From: Acidobacteriota bacterium
Lineage (GTDB): Bacteria; Acidobacteriota; Thermoanaerobaculia; Gp7-AA8
NCBI GenBank assembly: GCA_021781455.1
Contig: JAJXWV010000007.1
Span: forward strand, 1 to 64,000
Direction of reading: 5' to 3'
Length of the DNA stretch: 64,000 nt
Shown: one piece after another, positions 1 through 9,536 of the stretch
How positions within the stretch are numbered: position 1 is the stretch's first letter
Layout of the letters: every line of letters starts with the position of its first letter
Notes under the pieces: generated by a model
What the model was told of the DNA's origin: nothing
Databases searched by the model: none
The model's input: only the letters and a program-made list of their open reading frames with translations
Made by a program: the position numbers and the translations under genes

Positions 1-220
1 AAGCGACACTATCAACGCGCCACCGCAGCCAAACTCGCTCGCAGCATTCGACATGCAGCTTAAGTTAGCGCGTATGCCCCTCACCCCGGCCCTCTCCCCG
101 CTGCGGCGGGGAGAGGGGGAACGATCGAGCGTTTCTTCTCTCTGGCGTCGCGCCAGCGCGATTTGAGCGTCCGCGATGACAAGTCCTTGTCTCGACTCAG
201 CACTCAGGACTCAGGACTCG
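1..220. other. Non-coding left edge with a palindrome and a short word repeat
   Basis: I see no convincing gene here. Positions 90-117 form a perfect hairpin: arms CCCTCTCCCCG and CGGGGAGAGGG around a 6-nt loop. A sister palindrome with a slightly different stem lies at 31258-31285. Positions 192-220 carry the first copy of the ACTCAGGACTCAGG word array that recurs at 2143, 27447 and (variant) 60818; here it runs up to the stop codon of the HIT gene. Confidence 0.6.
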
Positions 221-574
221 TCATCCCGGCGGCCAGCCGAAGTTTCGTCCGCCTAACAGGTGGAAATGGATGTGGAACACCGTCTGCCCGGCGGCGGCTC
301 CGGTGTTGGCAACCAGTCGATAACCGTCGGCCGTCAGCTGCAGGTCGTGGGCAATCTGCGCGGCCCGCGCCACGACCGTGCCGACGAGCTGCACGTCGGC
401 TCCCTCCATGTCGTCGAGACTGGGGATGTGCTTGCGCGGAATGATCAGGATGTGCGTAGGTGCCTGAGGATTGATGTCGTGGAACGCGTAGATCTCGTCG
501 TCCTCGTAAGCCTTCCGCGCAGGGATGTCGCCGCTGGCGATGCGGCAGAAGAGACACCTGTCATTGGTCGACAT
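221..574 (-). CDS. HIT-family nucleotide hydrolase
   Basis: A 117-residue histidine-triad protein of the HINT/Fhit-like hydrolase type, expected to cleave nucleoside phosphoramidates or dinucleotides in the cytoplasm. The triad HIHFHLL is at residues 101-107, and an N-terminal CLFC pair (Cys7, Cys10) matches the zinc-binding version of the family. Length is normal for bacterial HIT proteins. It is the last gene of a three-gene minus-strand run: its start overlaps the end of prmC by 14 nt. A TATCAT hexamer sits exactly 6 nt before the ATG inside prmC, so a separate leaderless transcript is possible. The physiological substrate cannot be told from sequence. Confidence 0.93.
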   Translation of the reverse strand: MSTNDRCLFCRIASGDIPARKAYEDDEIYAFHDINPQAPTHILIIPRKHIPSLDDMEGADVQLVGTVVARAAQIAHDLQLTADGYRLVANTGAAAGQTVFHIHFHLLGGRNFGWPPG

Positions 575-1394
575 GCGGCGATGATACGACGGTCCGCGGA
601 ATGCCGGCGAGGTCCGGAATGACCGTCTCCACGGCGTGCCCGTGGCTTTCGGCGAGCTGCCTTACCAGCGCTTCCTGGCCGAACCCGATCTCCATCACCA
701 GGCGACCGCCCGGTGCCAGTTGCGCGCGCGATTCTTCGAAGAGCCGCTCGATGATCTCGATGCCTCCGGCGCCCGGCGTCAATGCCGCCAGCGGCTCATG
801 ACCGCGCACCTCGATCTGCAGCGACTCGATCTGCGCGGCGGGGATGTAAGGCGGATTCGACAGGATGAGGTCGAATCGCCCGTCGACGCCGGACAGCAGG
901 TCGCTCGCGGCGAGATGCACGTGGGCGCCGTGGCGGTCGCGGTTGGCGGCCGTCACAGCGAGGGCGGCAATGGAGACGTCGACCGCCAGCACGCGCATGT
1001 CGGGGCGTTCGCGCTCGATGCTGATGGCGATGGCTCCGCTGCCCGATCCGACGTCGATCACGCGTGCACCGCGCGGCGCGAGCTTCAGAGCCGCCTCTAC
1101 GAGCAGCTCGGTCTCCGGCCGCGGGATCAGCACGCGCTCGTCGACGAAGAACTCGCGCCCGTAAAAATCGGCACGGCCGCGGATGTACTGCAGCGGCTCG
1201 CCGGCGTATCGGCGCTCCAGCTTTGCCAGCAGCGGCGCCGCATCGATCTCCAGCTCACCATGAGCCACGACGAACGATACCGGCCGCCCCACCGCGTCGG
1301 CCAGCAGCAGGTCGACGTCGCGCGGATCGATGCCGCGTCGCGCTGCTTCCGCGCGAAACTGCTTCCGAAGGGCCGACAGCCGTTGGCCGTTCAT
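561..1394 (-). CDS. prmC: Release factor glutamine methyltransferase PrmC
   Basis: PrmC (HemK) methylates the glutamine of the GGQ motif in peptide-chain release factors RF1 and RF2, using S-adenosylmethionine. The 277-residue product has the expected small helical N-terminal domain, the IPRPETELLVE segment typical of the family, a DVGSGSGAIAI motif I for SAM and the catalytic SNPPY signature. The start is taken at 1394 because its ATG overlaps the stop codon of the upstream ABC gene as ATGA; the same frame stays open far upstream, but that part is only the antisense-frame shadow of the ABC gene. It overlaps the downstream HIT gene by 14 nt, so the three are probably translationally coupled. 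Confidence 0.95.
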   Translation of the reverse strand: MNGQRLSALRKQFRAEAARRGIDPRDVDLLLADAVGRPVSFVVAHGELEIDAAPLLAKLERRYAGEPLQYIRGRADFYGREFFVDERVLIPRPETELLVEAALKLAPRGARVIDVGSGSGAIAISIERERPDMRVLAVDVSIAALAVTAANRDRHGAHVHLAASDLLSGVDGRFDLILSNPPYIPAAQIESLQIEVRGHEPLAALTPGAGGIEIIERLFEESRAQLAPGGRLVMEIGFGQEALVRQLAESHGHAVETVIPDLAGIPRTVVSSPHVDQ

Positions 1395-2131
1395 TCGGTT
1401 CCGCTTCCGTCCTCGTAAGTCAGCTCGAGAAAGATGTCCTCGAGCGGGCTGCCCGGGCTGCCTGCGGCGTCCTTGAGCTCGGCGATCGTGCCGATGGCAG
1501 CCACTCGCCCACGATGGAGGATGGCCACGCGGTCGCACACGGCCTCGGCGATCGACATCGTGTGCGTCGTCATGAAAATCGTCTTCTCTTCGGCGGCCAG
1601 CCTGCGGAAGAGCTGTTTGACCTGCCGCTGCGCCAGGGCGTCGAGACCCACCATCGGCTCGTCGATGATTAGCACGGCCGGGTCGTGGACCAGGGCGGCC
1701 ACGATGACCAGCTTCTGCTTCATGCCGTGAGAGAGGTTCTCGATCCGGGCGTCGATCCAGTCGCCGAGGCCGAAGTAGCGAAGGAGGTCCAGCGAGCGCT
1801 CCTGGCAATCGCCCCACTCACGGCGGTAGAGGTTGGCCACGAACTGCAGGAGCTCGCGGCCGGTGAGCTTTTCGTAGAGGTAGGGGCGGTCGGGGATGTA
1901 GCCGACGACTGCTTTGGCGCGGACCGGCTCCTCGATGACGTCGATCCCGGCGATCTCGACTGTGCCCTTGTTCGGCAGCGAGAGGCCTGCCATGACGCGG
2001 ATCGTGGTGGTCTTCCCGGCGCCGTTGGGGCCCAGAAACCCGAAGATCTCGCCGCGGGAGACGGTCAGCGACAGCCCGTCGACGGCGGTGAAATCGCCGT
2101 AGCTCTTGGTCAGGTCGCGGATCTCGATCAT
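1391..2131 (-). CDS. ABC transporter ATP-binding protein
   Basis: A 246-residue ATPase subunit of the ABC-2 exporter type (CcmA/NatA-like). It has Walker A GPNGAGKTT near residue 35, signature LSHGMKQ near 140, Walker B VLIIDEP and an H-loop TTHTM. It should energise a membrane exporter, but no permease gene lies next to it, so the partner must be elsewhere or lost. First gene of the minus-strand run ABC-prmC-HIT, with a 4-nt overlap to prmC. Its upstream gap is filled by the inverted word array at 2143-2212. Confidence 0.9.
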   Translation of the reverse strand: MIEIRDLTKSYGDFTAVDGLSLTVSRGEIFGFLGPNGAGKTTTIRVMAGLSLPNKGTVEIAGIDVIEEPVRAKAVVGYIPDRPYLYEKLTGRELLQFVANLYRREWGDCQERSLDLLRYFGLGDWIDARIENLSHGMKQKLVIVAALVHDPAVLIIDEPMVGLDALAQRQVKQLFRRLAAEEKTIFMTTHTMSIAEAVCDRVAILHRGRVAAIGTIAELKDAAGSPGSPLEDIFLELTYEDGSGTE

Positions 2132-2142
2132 GGAAGTCCTGA

Positions 2143-2212
2143 GTCCTGAGTGCTGAGTCCTGAGCCGCTTACGTTCACTGCTCAGGACTCAGGACTCAGG
2201 ACTCAGGACTTA
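2143..2212. repeat. Inverted word array (GAGTCCTGA / TCAGGACTC)
   Basis: About 12 nt after the divergent ABC start, three GAGTCCTGAG-type words run in one direction. After a 16-nt spacer, at least four copies of CTCAGGACT follow in the opposite direction. The two halves can pair into a long hairpin. The same word occurs at 192-222 and at 27447-27519. The array separates the ABC gene (minus) from the sigma-factor gene (plus). Confidence 0.85.
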
Positions 2213-2288
2213 CGAGGGACAGCACCGCCCTCCTGTCAGGTTATCATCCGCTGGCCCGAAAACTTTCCCCTGGCGGCGCCGTAAATCG

Positions 2289-2873
2289 ATGACAGAACGT
2301 GAGCAGCTCGACGACCGGACTCTTGTAGCCCGGATCCTCGGCGGCGACCGCGACCGGTTCGCGGAGCTGGTCTCGCGCTACGAAAAGCGCGTCATCAACT
2401 ACGTCTACCGGATCACGCACCGCTACGAAGATGCTCACGACCTGACGCAGGAAATCTTCGTGAAAGTCTTTCTGGCGCTCGATCGTTACGATCCGAAATA
2501 CCAGTTTTCGACGTGGGTGTTTCGGATCGCGCAGAACAGCGCCATCGACGCGTTGCGAAAGAGGAGCATTGCCGAGGTGCCGCTGGTGCGGCCGGGAGAT
2601 GAAGAGCAGGGCAAGGAGCGGGAATTCGCCGACAACGGCATTTCGCCGTATCGCGCCCTGAAGAACAAGCAGCTGACGGTCGCGATCGACAGGGCGGTGG
2701 AGAAGCTGCCGCCCGACTATCGCGAGCTGATTCAGTTGCGGCATTTTGCGGAAATGTCGTACGAAGAGATCGCGTCGATGAAGAAGCTGCCCCTCGGCAC
2801 GGTCAAGAACAAGCTCTTCCGAGCGCGGAATTTGCTGAAAGAATCGCTCGAGGAGTTCGTGGAACCGCTATGA
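2289..2873 (+). CDS. ECF-type RNA polymerase sigma factor
   Basis: A 194-residue sigma-70 family protein of the RpoE/ECF class. Region 2 includes DLTQEIFVKVFLAL and the promoter-melting segment FSTWVFRIAQNSAID. Region 4 has the helix-turn-helix MSYEEIASMKKLPLGTVKNK. Only regions 2 and 4 are present, as in ECF factors, and the linker is short. The next gene overlaps it by ATGA and encodes a small membrane protein with a zinc-binding anti-sigma motif, so this is likely a sigma/anti-sigma pair. No Shine-Dalgarno is visible before the ATG. Which regulon it controls is unknown. Confidence 0.93.
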   Translation: MTEREQLDDRTLVARILGGDRDRFAELVSRYEKRVINYVYRITHRYEDAHDLTQEIFVKVFLALDRYDPKYQFSTWVFRIAQNSAIDALRKRSIAEVPLVRPGDEEQGKEREFADNGISPYRALKNKQLTVAIDRAVEKLPPDYRELIQLRHFAEMSYEEIASMKKLPLGTVKNKLFRARNLLKESLEEFVEPL

Positions 2874-3325
2874 AGAGCGAAGCGTGTGAGCGGTACGTGG
2901 CCGATCCCGAGGCCTACGCGGCGCACCTGGCCGAATGCCAGGAGTGTGCGGCGCTCTTCGGCCCTCCGGCCCTGTCGATCGAGCCGCGGCCGATGTCGGT
3001 CGATCAACTGCCGCTCGCGCCGTGGGAAGGCGCTTCGCATCGCGCCTGGCCGCTGGTCATCGGGGGAGCGCTGGCGCTGTTCGCCATCGCCGCGGGATTG
3101 TTCGCGGCCGCGGGAGTCGCGCCGGTGAGGGGCGTGGCGGGTGCAATCGGCTCGGGAGTGCCGCCGCTGGACATCGTCAAGGCTCTTCTGCAGCACGTCG
3201 GCTCGGCGGCACAGAACGCGCCCGGCGGCTGGCAGATCGCCGTGGCCGTGCTCTTCGTCGTCGTCAACACGCTGCTGTTCCTTCTTCTGCGCCGGGCGCC
3301 GAAGGGAGTGGACATCGATGCGTAG
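2870..3325 (+). CDS. Putative zinc-finger (ZAS-type) anti-sigma factor, membrane-bound
   Basis: A 151-residue protein with a short cytoplasmic N-terminus carrying H-x3-C-x2-C (His19, Cys23, Cys26), the signature of ZAS anti-sigma factors. Two hydrophobic segments follow, near residues 60-82 and 122-140. It starts inside the sigma-factor stop (ATGA overlap), the usual arrangement for a cognate anti-sigma. By inference it tethers and inhibits the ECF factor until an envelope signal arrives. The helical anti-sigma domain is short compared with typical RsrA/ChrR-type proteins, so the assignment rests on motif and position. Confidence 0.75.
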   Translation: MKSEACERYVADPEAYAAHLAECQECAALFGPPALSIEPRPMSVDQLPLAPWEGASHRAWPLVIGGALALFAIAAGLFAAAGVAPVRGVAGAIGSGVPPLDIVKALLQHVGSAAQNAPGGWQIAVAVLFVVVNTLLFLLLRRAPKGVDIDA

Positions 3326-4220
3326 GCCATCGCGCATCCTGGTGCCGCTGACCGCCGTCGCGGCGGTGATCGTCGTGGCATTCGTGCTCTCGCCGACGGG
3401 AGCAAGCGGCGGGGAGAGGCTGCACAGGATCGGCAGCGGCGATCAGTTCGTCTTCGGACGTGACAGCGTGGTCGATTCTGCGGTTCCGGGAAGTCTGCAG
3501 GTCTACGGTGGCAACATCGACGTGAACGCGCCGATCGCCGGCGATCTGCTGGTTTTCGGTGGCAACGTCGTTCTTCGCGGAGCGGGCCACGTTGGCGGCA
3601 ACCTGATCTACGCCGGCGGAAACATCGAAGGAGCGGACGGGCGTGTGGGAGGGCGGGTGTACTCGCTCATGACACTGCAGGGCGCGGCAGCAACGATGAA
3701 CAAGACTGCCATCGTGGTGTCGCTGCTGCTGGCGTGGCTCATCGTCGCGGTGGCCCTGACTCTGGTCAGCGGGCGCGAGGTTCGCTTCTCCTCGGTGGAG
3801 GTGCGCACCAGCGCGCTCTATTGCTTTGCCCTCGGGCTGGTGGCCCTGACCAGTTTCGTCCTCACGGCGATCGTCTTCAGTTACCTCGTTCCCTACGTGA
3901 TCGGCATTCCTCTGCTGGCGGTGCTGGCAGTCTTCGCCATCCTGACGAAGGTCTACGGGATGGTGGTCGTGTTCCACGCGGTGGGCGCGCTGGTCGCGGC
4001 ACCGCGCACTCACGAACAGCTGATGGCCCGCCGCTGGTTCCGCGGCGACCTGACCATGGTCGTCATCGGCCTGTTGATCCTCGGCGCTCTGCGCATCATC
4101 CCCGGCGTCGGCGCGATCGTCTGGAGCTGCGCCTCGGTGTTCGGCGTCGGCGTGGCCCTGGCGACCCGCTTCGGGCACCGCGATCCGGTCTTCCTGGCCT
4201 TCCGGGAAGCGGAAGCCTGA
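3318..4220 (+). CDS. Bactofilin-like polymer-forming membrane protein
   Basis: A 300-residue protein with an N-terminal signal/membrane segment, then a short run of right-handed beta-helix-like turns (GSLQVYGGNIDV, GDLLVFGGNVVL, GNLIYAGGNIEG near residues 50-105) of the kind seen in polymer-forming bactofilin domains, then about four to five transmembrane helices. The ATG at 3318 overlaps the anti-sigma gene by 8 nt; the frame is open further upstream, but this start gives the signal sequence. It probably belongs to the envelope-stress module with the sigma/anti-sigma pair. No enzymatic motif is visible. Confidence 0.75.
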   Translation: MRRPSRILVPLTAVAAVIVVAFVLSPTGASGGERLHRIGSGDQFVFGRDSVVDSAVPGSLQVYGGNIDVNAPIAGDLLVFGGNVVLRGAGHVGGNLIYAGGNIEGADGRVGGRVYSLMTLQGAAATMNKTAIVVSLLLAWLIVAVALTLVSGREVRFSSVEVRTSALYCFALGLVALTSFVLTAIVFSYLVPYVIGIPLLAVLAVFAILTKVYGMVVVFHAVGALVAAPRTHEQLMARRWFRGDLTMVVIGLLILGALRIIPGVGAIVWSCASVFGVGVALATRFGHRDPVFLAFREAEA

Positions 4221-4224
4221 TCTC

Positions 4225-4467
4225 GTGGTGGTGATCTGTCCGAATTGCGGCTCGGATCACACCCGCCGCGGTGGTCATTCGATCTGGACCATCTACGTCG
4301 TCCTGATCGCCGCGGCCGTCGCGTCCGTCCTCGTGTTTCACCTGCATGCAGGCCTCGTCGCCGCGATCGTCCTGGCTGTGATCGTGATCGCGAACCTCGC
4401 GATCGAGCAACGAGTCTGTTCTGATTGCGGGTATCAGTGGCGGGACGGCCCATCCAGACCCGAGTAA
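4225..4467 (+). CDS. Small zinc-ribbon membrane protein
   Basis: An 80-residue protein, starting at GTG 4225 (or the adjacent GTGs at 4228 and 4231), only 4 nt after the bactofilin-like gene. A CPNC pair at the N-terminus and CSDC near the C-terminus can make one four-cysteine zinc ribbon. Between them are two short hydrophobic helices that would form a hairpin in the membrane. No catalytic residues are seen. Function is unknown; it is the fourth gene of the sigma-factor cluster. Confidence 0.7.
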   Translation: MVVICPNCGSDHTRRGGHSIWTIYVVLIAAAVASVLVFHLHAGLVAAIVLAVIVIANLAIEQRVCSDCGYQWRDGPSRPE

Positions 4468-4553
4468 GGCGGGGGCTCCGGGAGCCTCGAGCGCATTCTC
4501 GCAACCGGTCCATGCCTCGATAGAATGGCCGCCGTTCGAAAGCGGAGGATCCA

Positions 4554-6635
4554 ATGCGTACCCGTACAATCGTTCTGCTGCTCGTCGCAATGCTGGTCGT
4601 GCTGCCGCTCGTGGCAGACGAGGGGATGTGGCTGTTCAACCATCCGCCGCGGCAGATCCTGAAGCAGCGCTACGGGTTCGACCCGAGCCAGGCCTGGCTC
4701 GATCACCTGCAGAAGTCCTCGGTGCGATTCAACAGCGGAGGATCGGGCTCGTTCGTCTCGCCGGATGGCCTCGTGCTGACGAACCATCACGTCGGGCTGG
4801 ACTGCCTGCAGAAGATCAGCACCGCCAAGCACGACTACATCGCCACCGGATTTCACGCGAAGAAGCATGCCGACGAGGTGAAGTGCGTCGATCTCGAGCT
4901 GAACGTCCTGATGAGCATCGAGGACGTGACGCAGCGCGTGAATGCAGCCGTCACGACGGGGATGAGCGCAGCGGACGCGCAGGCGGCGCGTCGCGCGATC
5001 ATGAACACGATCGAACAGGAGTCGCTGAGCCGCACCGGCCTCCGAAGCGACGTCGTCACGCTGTACCAGGGAGGCGAGTACCAGCTCTACCGCTACAAGA
5101 AGTACACGGACGTACGGCTCGTGTTTGCGCCGGAAGTGACGATCGCCTTCTTCGGCGGCGATCCCGACAATTTCGAATACCCGCGTTACGACCTCGACAT
5201 CTGCCTGTTCCGCGCCTACGAGAACGGCAAGCCGGTACATGTCGACAACTACCTTCGTTTCGATCCGGCGGGCGTCAAGGACGGCGACCTGATTCTGGTG
5301 TCGGGTCACCCCGGCCGAACCGACCGGCTGAGGACTCTGGCCGACCTGCAGTTTCTGCGCGACGTGCAATACCCGTCGACCCAACGGCGGCTCTTTCGCC
5401 GCGAGGTTCTGCTGCGCGCTTACAGTGAGCGGAGCTTCGAAAATGAGCGGCGGGCGCATGACGAGCTGTTCGGGATCGAGAATTCGCGCAAGGCGTACCG
5501 CGGCTTCCTGGCCGGCCTTCAGGATCCGGTGATCATGAAGATGAAGAGCGATGCCGAAGCTGCGCTGCGGCAGAAGGTCGCAGCTGATCCGCAGCTCCAG
5601 GCTCGTGATGGCGACGCGTGGCACAGCGTCGAGACGGCCGTGGATGCCGAACGCTCGCTGTTCCTCCCGTACACCTATCTCGAGCTGGGATCGGCGTTCA
5701 ACTCGCGCCTGTTCACGATCGCCAGGCAACTCGTTCGGATGGCCGAGGAACGCGCCAAGCCGAACAGCGAGCGCCTTCGGGAGTACCGCGAATCGAATCT
5801 GGAGTCGCTGCAGCAGGAGCTCTACTCCGAGGCACCGATCTACCCGGATCTCGAGACGATCAAGCTGGCGGACTCGCTGTCGGACTGGTTGACCGCGACC
5901 TCTGGCGGACCCGCCGAGGACCCGCTGGTCGCGCAGGTGCTCGACGGGAAGTCGCCGAACGAGCGCGCGGCCGAGCTGATTCGCGGCACGAAGCTGATCG
6001 ACGTGGCCTACCGGAAGCAGCTCGGCGAAGGCGGGCTCGCGGCCATCAACGCCTCGAGCGATCCGATGATCCGGCTGGCGCGCCTCGTCGATCCGCGTGC
6101 CCGTGAAATCCGGAAGCGATTCGAGGACACCGTCGACGAGCCGCAGCGGCAGGCCTACGCAAAGATCGCCGATGCCGTTTTCCGCACCGGAGGCGGCGAG
6201 ACCTACCCGGATGCGACGTTCACCCTTCGGCTGTCGTTCGGTACGGTGAAGGGCTTCGTCGACGACAGCGGCGCACAGATCCCCTGGCACACGACGATCA
6301 AAGGTGCATTCGCGCGGGCAGCCGAGCACAAGAATCAGCCGCCGTTTGATCTGCCGAAGAGCTGGCTGGCCGCGAAGCCGAAGCTGCGCCTCGACACCCC
6401 GCTCGATTTCATCAACACCGCAGACATCATCGGCGGCAATTCCGGCAGTCCGGTCGTGAACCGCGACGGAAAGTTCGTCGGAATCGTTTTCGACATGAAT
6501 CTGCAGTCGCTGCCGTGGGACTACGCGTATGACGACCGGCAGGGAAGGTGTGTGGCGGTGGACGTTCGCGCCATTCTGGAGGCTTTGAAGAAGGTTTACG
6601 GGGTGACAGACCTCGTGAGCGAATTGACAAAGTAG
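4554..6635 (+). CDS. S46-family dipeptidyl-peptidase (DPP7/DPP11-like)
   Basis: A 693-residue secreted serine exopeptidase, expected to remove dipeptides from oligopeptides in the periplasm. It has a signal peptide (about residues 1-21), the catalytic His in LTNHHVG (His79 by alignment with the family's NHHCG, here with Val for Cys), conserved DNFEYPRYDLD near 205-215 and the nucleophile in GGNSGSP (Ser630). Length matches DPP7/DPP11. At the position 18 residues after the Ser, where DPP7 has Gly and DPP11 has Arg for P1 selection, this protein has Met648, so its specificity cannot be assigned to either. A GGAGG ribosome site lies just before the ATG, and TAGAAT at 4521 may be its -10. Confidence 0.92.
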   Translation: MRTRTIVLLLVAMLVVLPLVADEGMWLFNHPPRQILKQRYGFDPSQAWLDHLQKSSVRFNSGGSGSFVSPDGLVLTNHHVGLDCLQKISTAKHDYIATGFHAKKHADEVKCVDLELNVLMSIEDVTQRVNAAVTTGMSAADAQAARRAIMNTIEQESLSRTGLRSDVVTLYQGGEYQLYRYKKYTDVRLVFAPEVTIAFFGGDPDNFEYPRYDLDICLFRAYENGKPVHVDNYLRFDPAGVKDGDLILVSGHPGRTDRLRTLADLQFLRDVQYPSTQRRLFRREVLLRAYSERSFENERRAHDELFGIENSRKAYRGFLAGLQDPVIMKMKSDAEAALRQKVAADPQLQARDGDAWHSVETAVDAERSLFLPYTYLELGSAFNSRLFTIARQLVRMAEERAKPNSERLREYRESNLESLQQELYSEAPIYPDLETIKLADSLSDWLTATSGGPAEDPLVAQVLDGKSPNERAAELIRGTKLIDVAYRKQLGEGGLAAINASSDPMIRLARLVDPRAREIRKRFEDTVDEPQRQAYAKIADAVFRTGGGETYPDATFTLRLSFGTVKGFVDDSGAQIPWHTTIKGAFARAAEHKNQPPFDLPKSWLAAKPKLRLDTPLDFINTADIIGGNSGSPVVNRDGKFVGIVFDMNLQSLPWDYAYDDRQGRCVAVDVRAILEALKKVYGVTDLVSELTK

Positions 6636-6677
6636 GGCGCGCGGGACGCAACTCGTCCGGCAGTCGCCTGGGTGTTT

Positions 6678-6760
6678 TTCACCACAGGGAACACAGAGAA
6701 CGCAGAGCACGAAGACGCTTGCGCTGATGTCTCTGTGCTCTCTGTGTTCTCCGTGGTGAA
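6678..6760. repeat. CACAGAG-type inverted repeat, short version
   Basis: TTCACCACAGGGAACACAGAG opens the element and a matching CTCTGTGTTCTCCGTGGTGAA half closes it, with only about 20 nt between the arms. The ends are nearly the same as the termini of the two 240-255 bp elements at 34454 and 47474, which makes this look like a core-less copy. It lies between the S46 peptidase and lepA. The rest of 6636-6922 holds no gene that I can see. Confidence 0.85.
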
Positions 6761-6922
6761 GAACACGCTCGCCAGCACGGGGGCTACCCACTGAGAATGA
6801 AGAAAGCCACCGCGCTTTCAACCGCCACCGCGCCACCGGGATGACAATCCCTGCCGTTCGTGTTAATCAGCCGGCACTGGAGAGCGCTTCGGCGCCTGCC
6901 CGCTCCCGCTGTCCGCTGAACG

Positions 6923-8716
<1,794 letters not shown>

Positions 8717-8738
8717 TTCACCTCCATCGGGAGGTGCC

Positions 8739-9410
8739 ATGCGATCTTCCAAAGCAGTCGCTCCGATCTTTACAGCCATGATCCTCGTCGGTGCCGCCGC
8801 CCAGGCCGCGCACATCGACATGAAGGACCCTCGCCGCGCTCTCGGGCGCGAAGACGACGTCCGCGTCGATGCCCAGCTCCTTCGGGATACCGTATCCTCC
8901 AGCTCGCCCATCTCCGTCACCTACCGGGTCCAGAATCTCAGCTCCGGCTGGATCGCCCTGGCGGACAAGGTCGCCACGACCGACTTCGACGCCGAAACCC
9001 GCACGATCACCGTGGCCATCGGGGCGGAGGTGCCCAAAGACGGCGTCCTGCCGCACCTGGTGCTGATCGCGCCGGGCGAAAAGAAGACCTTCAGCACCGG
9101 CGTCACCCCGCACGTGGCAGCGCCGAACGCCGGTTCTCACTTTGCCAACGTGCCGAAGTACGTCCAGATCACGGTGAACTTCCTCCGCGACATCAATCCG
9201 TTCAAGGAGCTGATCGCCAGGCAGGCTGCCACTCCGTCGCCTGTGATCTCGCTCTCGGACAAGCAGTTCGACCAGTGGCTGCAGAGCAACGACTCGGTGG
9301 TCCTGAACTCGTTGCCGATCACTTGGAACGGCAGCGGCGGCGATCGCAACGACATGCCGGACGCGGACCAGGAGGCCCCTCCGGATCGAGCGTGGACTGG
9401 CGGCAGCTGA
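8739..9410 (+). CDS. Secreted protein of unknown function (paralogue of the next gene)
   Basis: A 223-residue protein with a signal peptide (about residues 1-23, AQA-A cleavage) and a good GGGAGG ribosome site. The mature part reads like a single beta-rich domain, with the pattern DVRVDAQLL, ISVTYRVQNLSS, ETRTITVAIGAEVP and PHLVLIAPGEKKTFS. The following gene repeats the same pattern, so the two are diverged tandem duplicates. I do not recognise a named family. The phrase about balanced positive and negative states, as in Ig-like chaperone-usher or DUF-type beta sandwiches, is only a structural guess. Confidence 0.75.
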   Translation: MRSSKAVAPIFTAMILVGAAAQAAHIDMKDPRRALGREDDVRVDAQLLRDTVSSSSPISVTYRVQNLSSGWIALADKVATTDFDAETRTITVAIGAEVPKDGVLPHLVLIAPGEKKTFSTGVTPHVAAPNAGSHFANVPKYVQITVNFLRDINPFKELIARQAATPSPVISLSDKQFDQWLQSNDSVVLNSLPITWNGSGGDRNDMPDADQEAPPDRAWTGGS

Positions 9411-9536
9411 GAGTAGAGCGCCCGCGCTCTCGATTTGCGACCTGGAGCCGACGGGCCGAAAGCGCTCCCGAGGTCTCTCCATGGGGGCGCGAATTTGAAA
9501 GGCGGTCTCGGCGTTGGCGTTCTCGGGAGGACGCCC

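Noticed and set aside
2255-2288. ECF-type promoter (AACTTT...CGTAAA) before the sigma-factor gene
   Set aside because: The spacing of 13 nt is short for an ECF -35/-10 pair and only one side of the match is convincing. Without other sites in the window it is not supported.
4434-6836. An 800-codon open frame antisense to the S46 peptidase gene
   Set aside because: Long antisense frames are common in GC-rich DNA with strong codon bias. It has no ribosome site and no recognisable domain, and the sense strand is a clear family member. The same applies to the frames antisense to the selD region, purB, the DUF481 gene and asnB.
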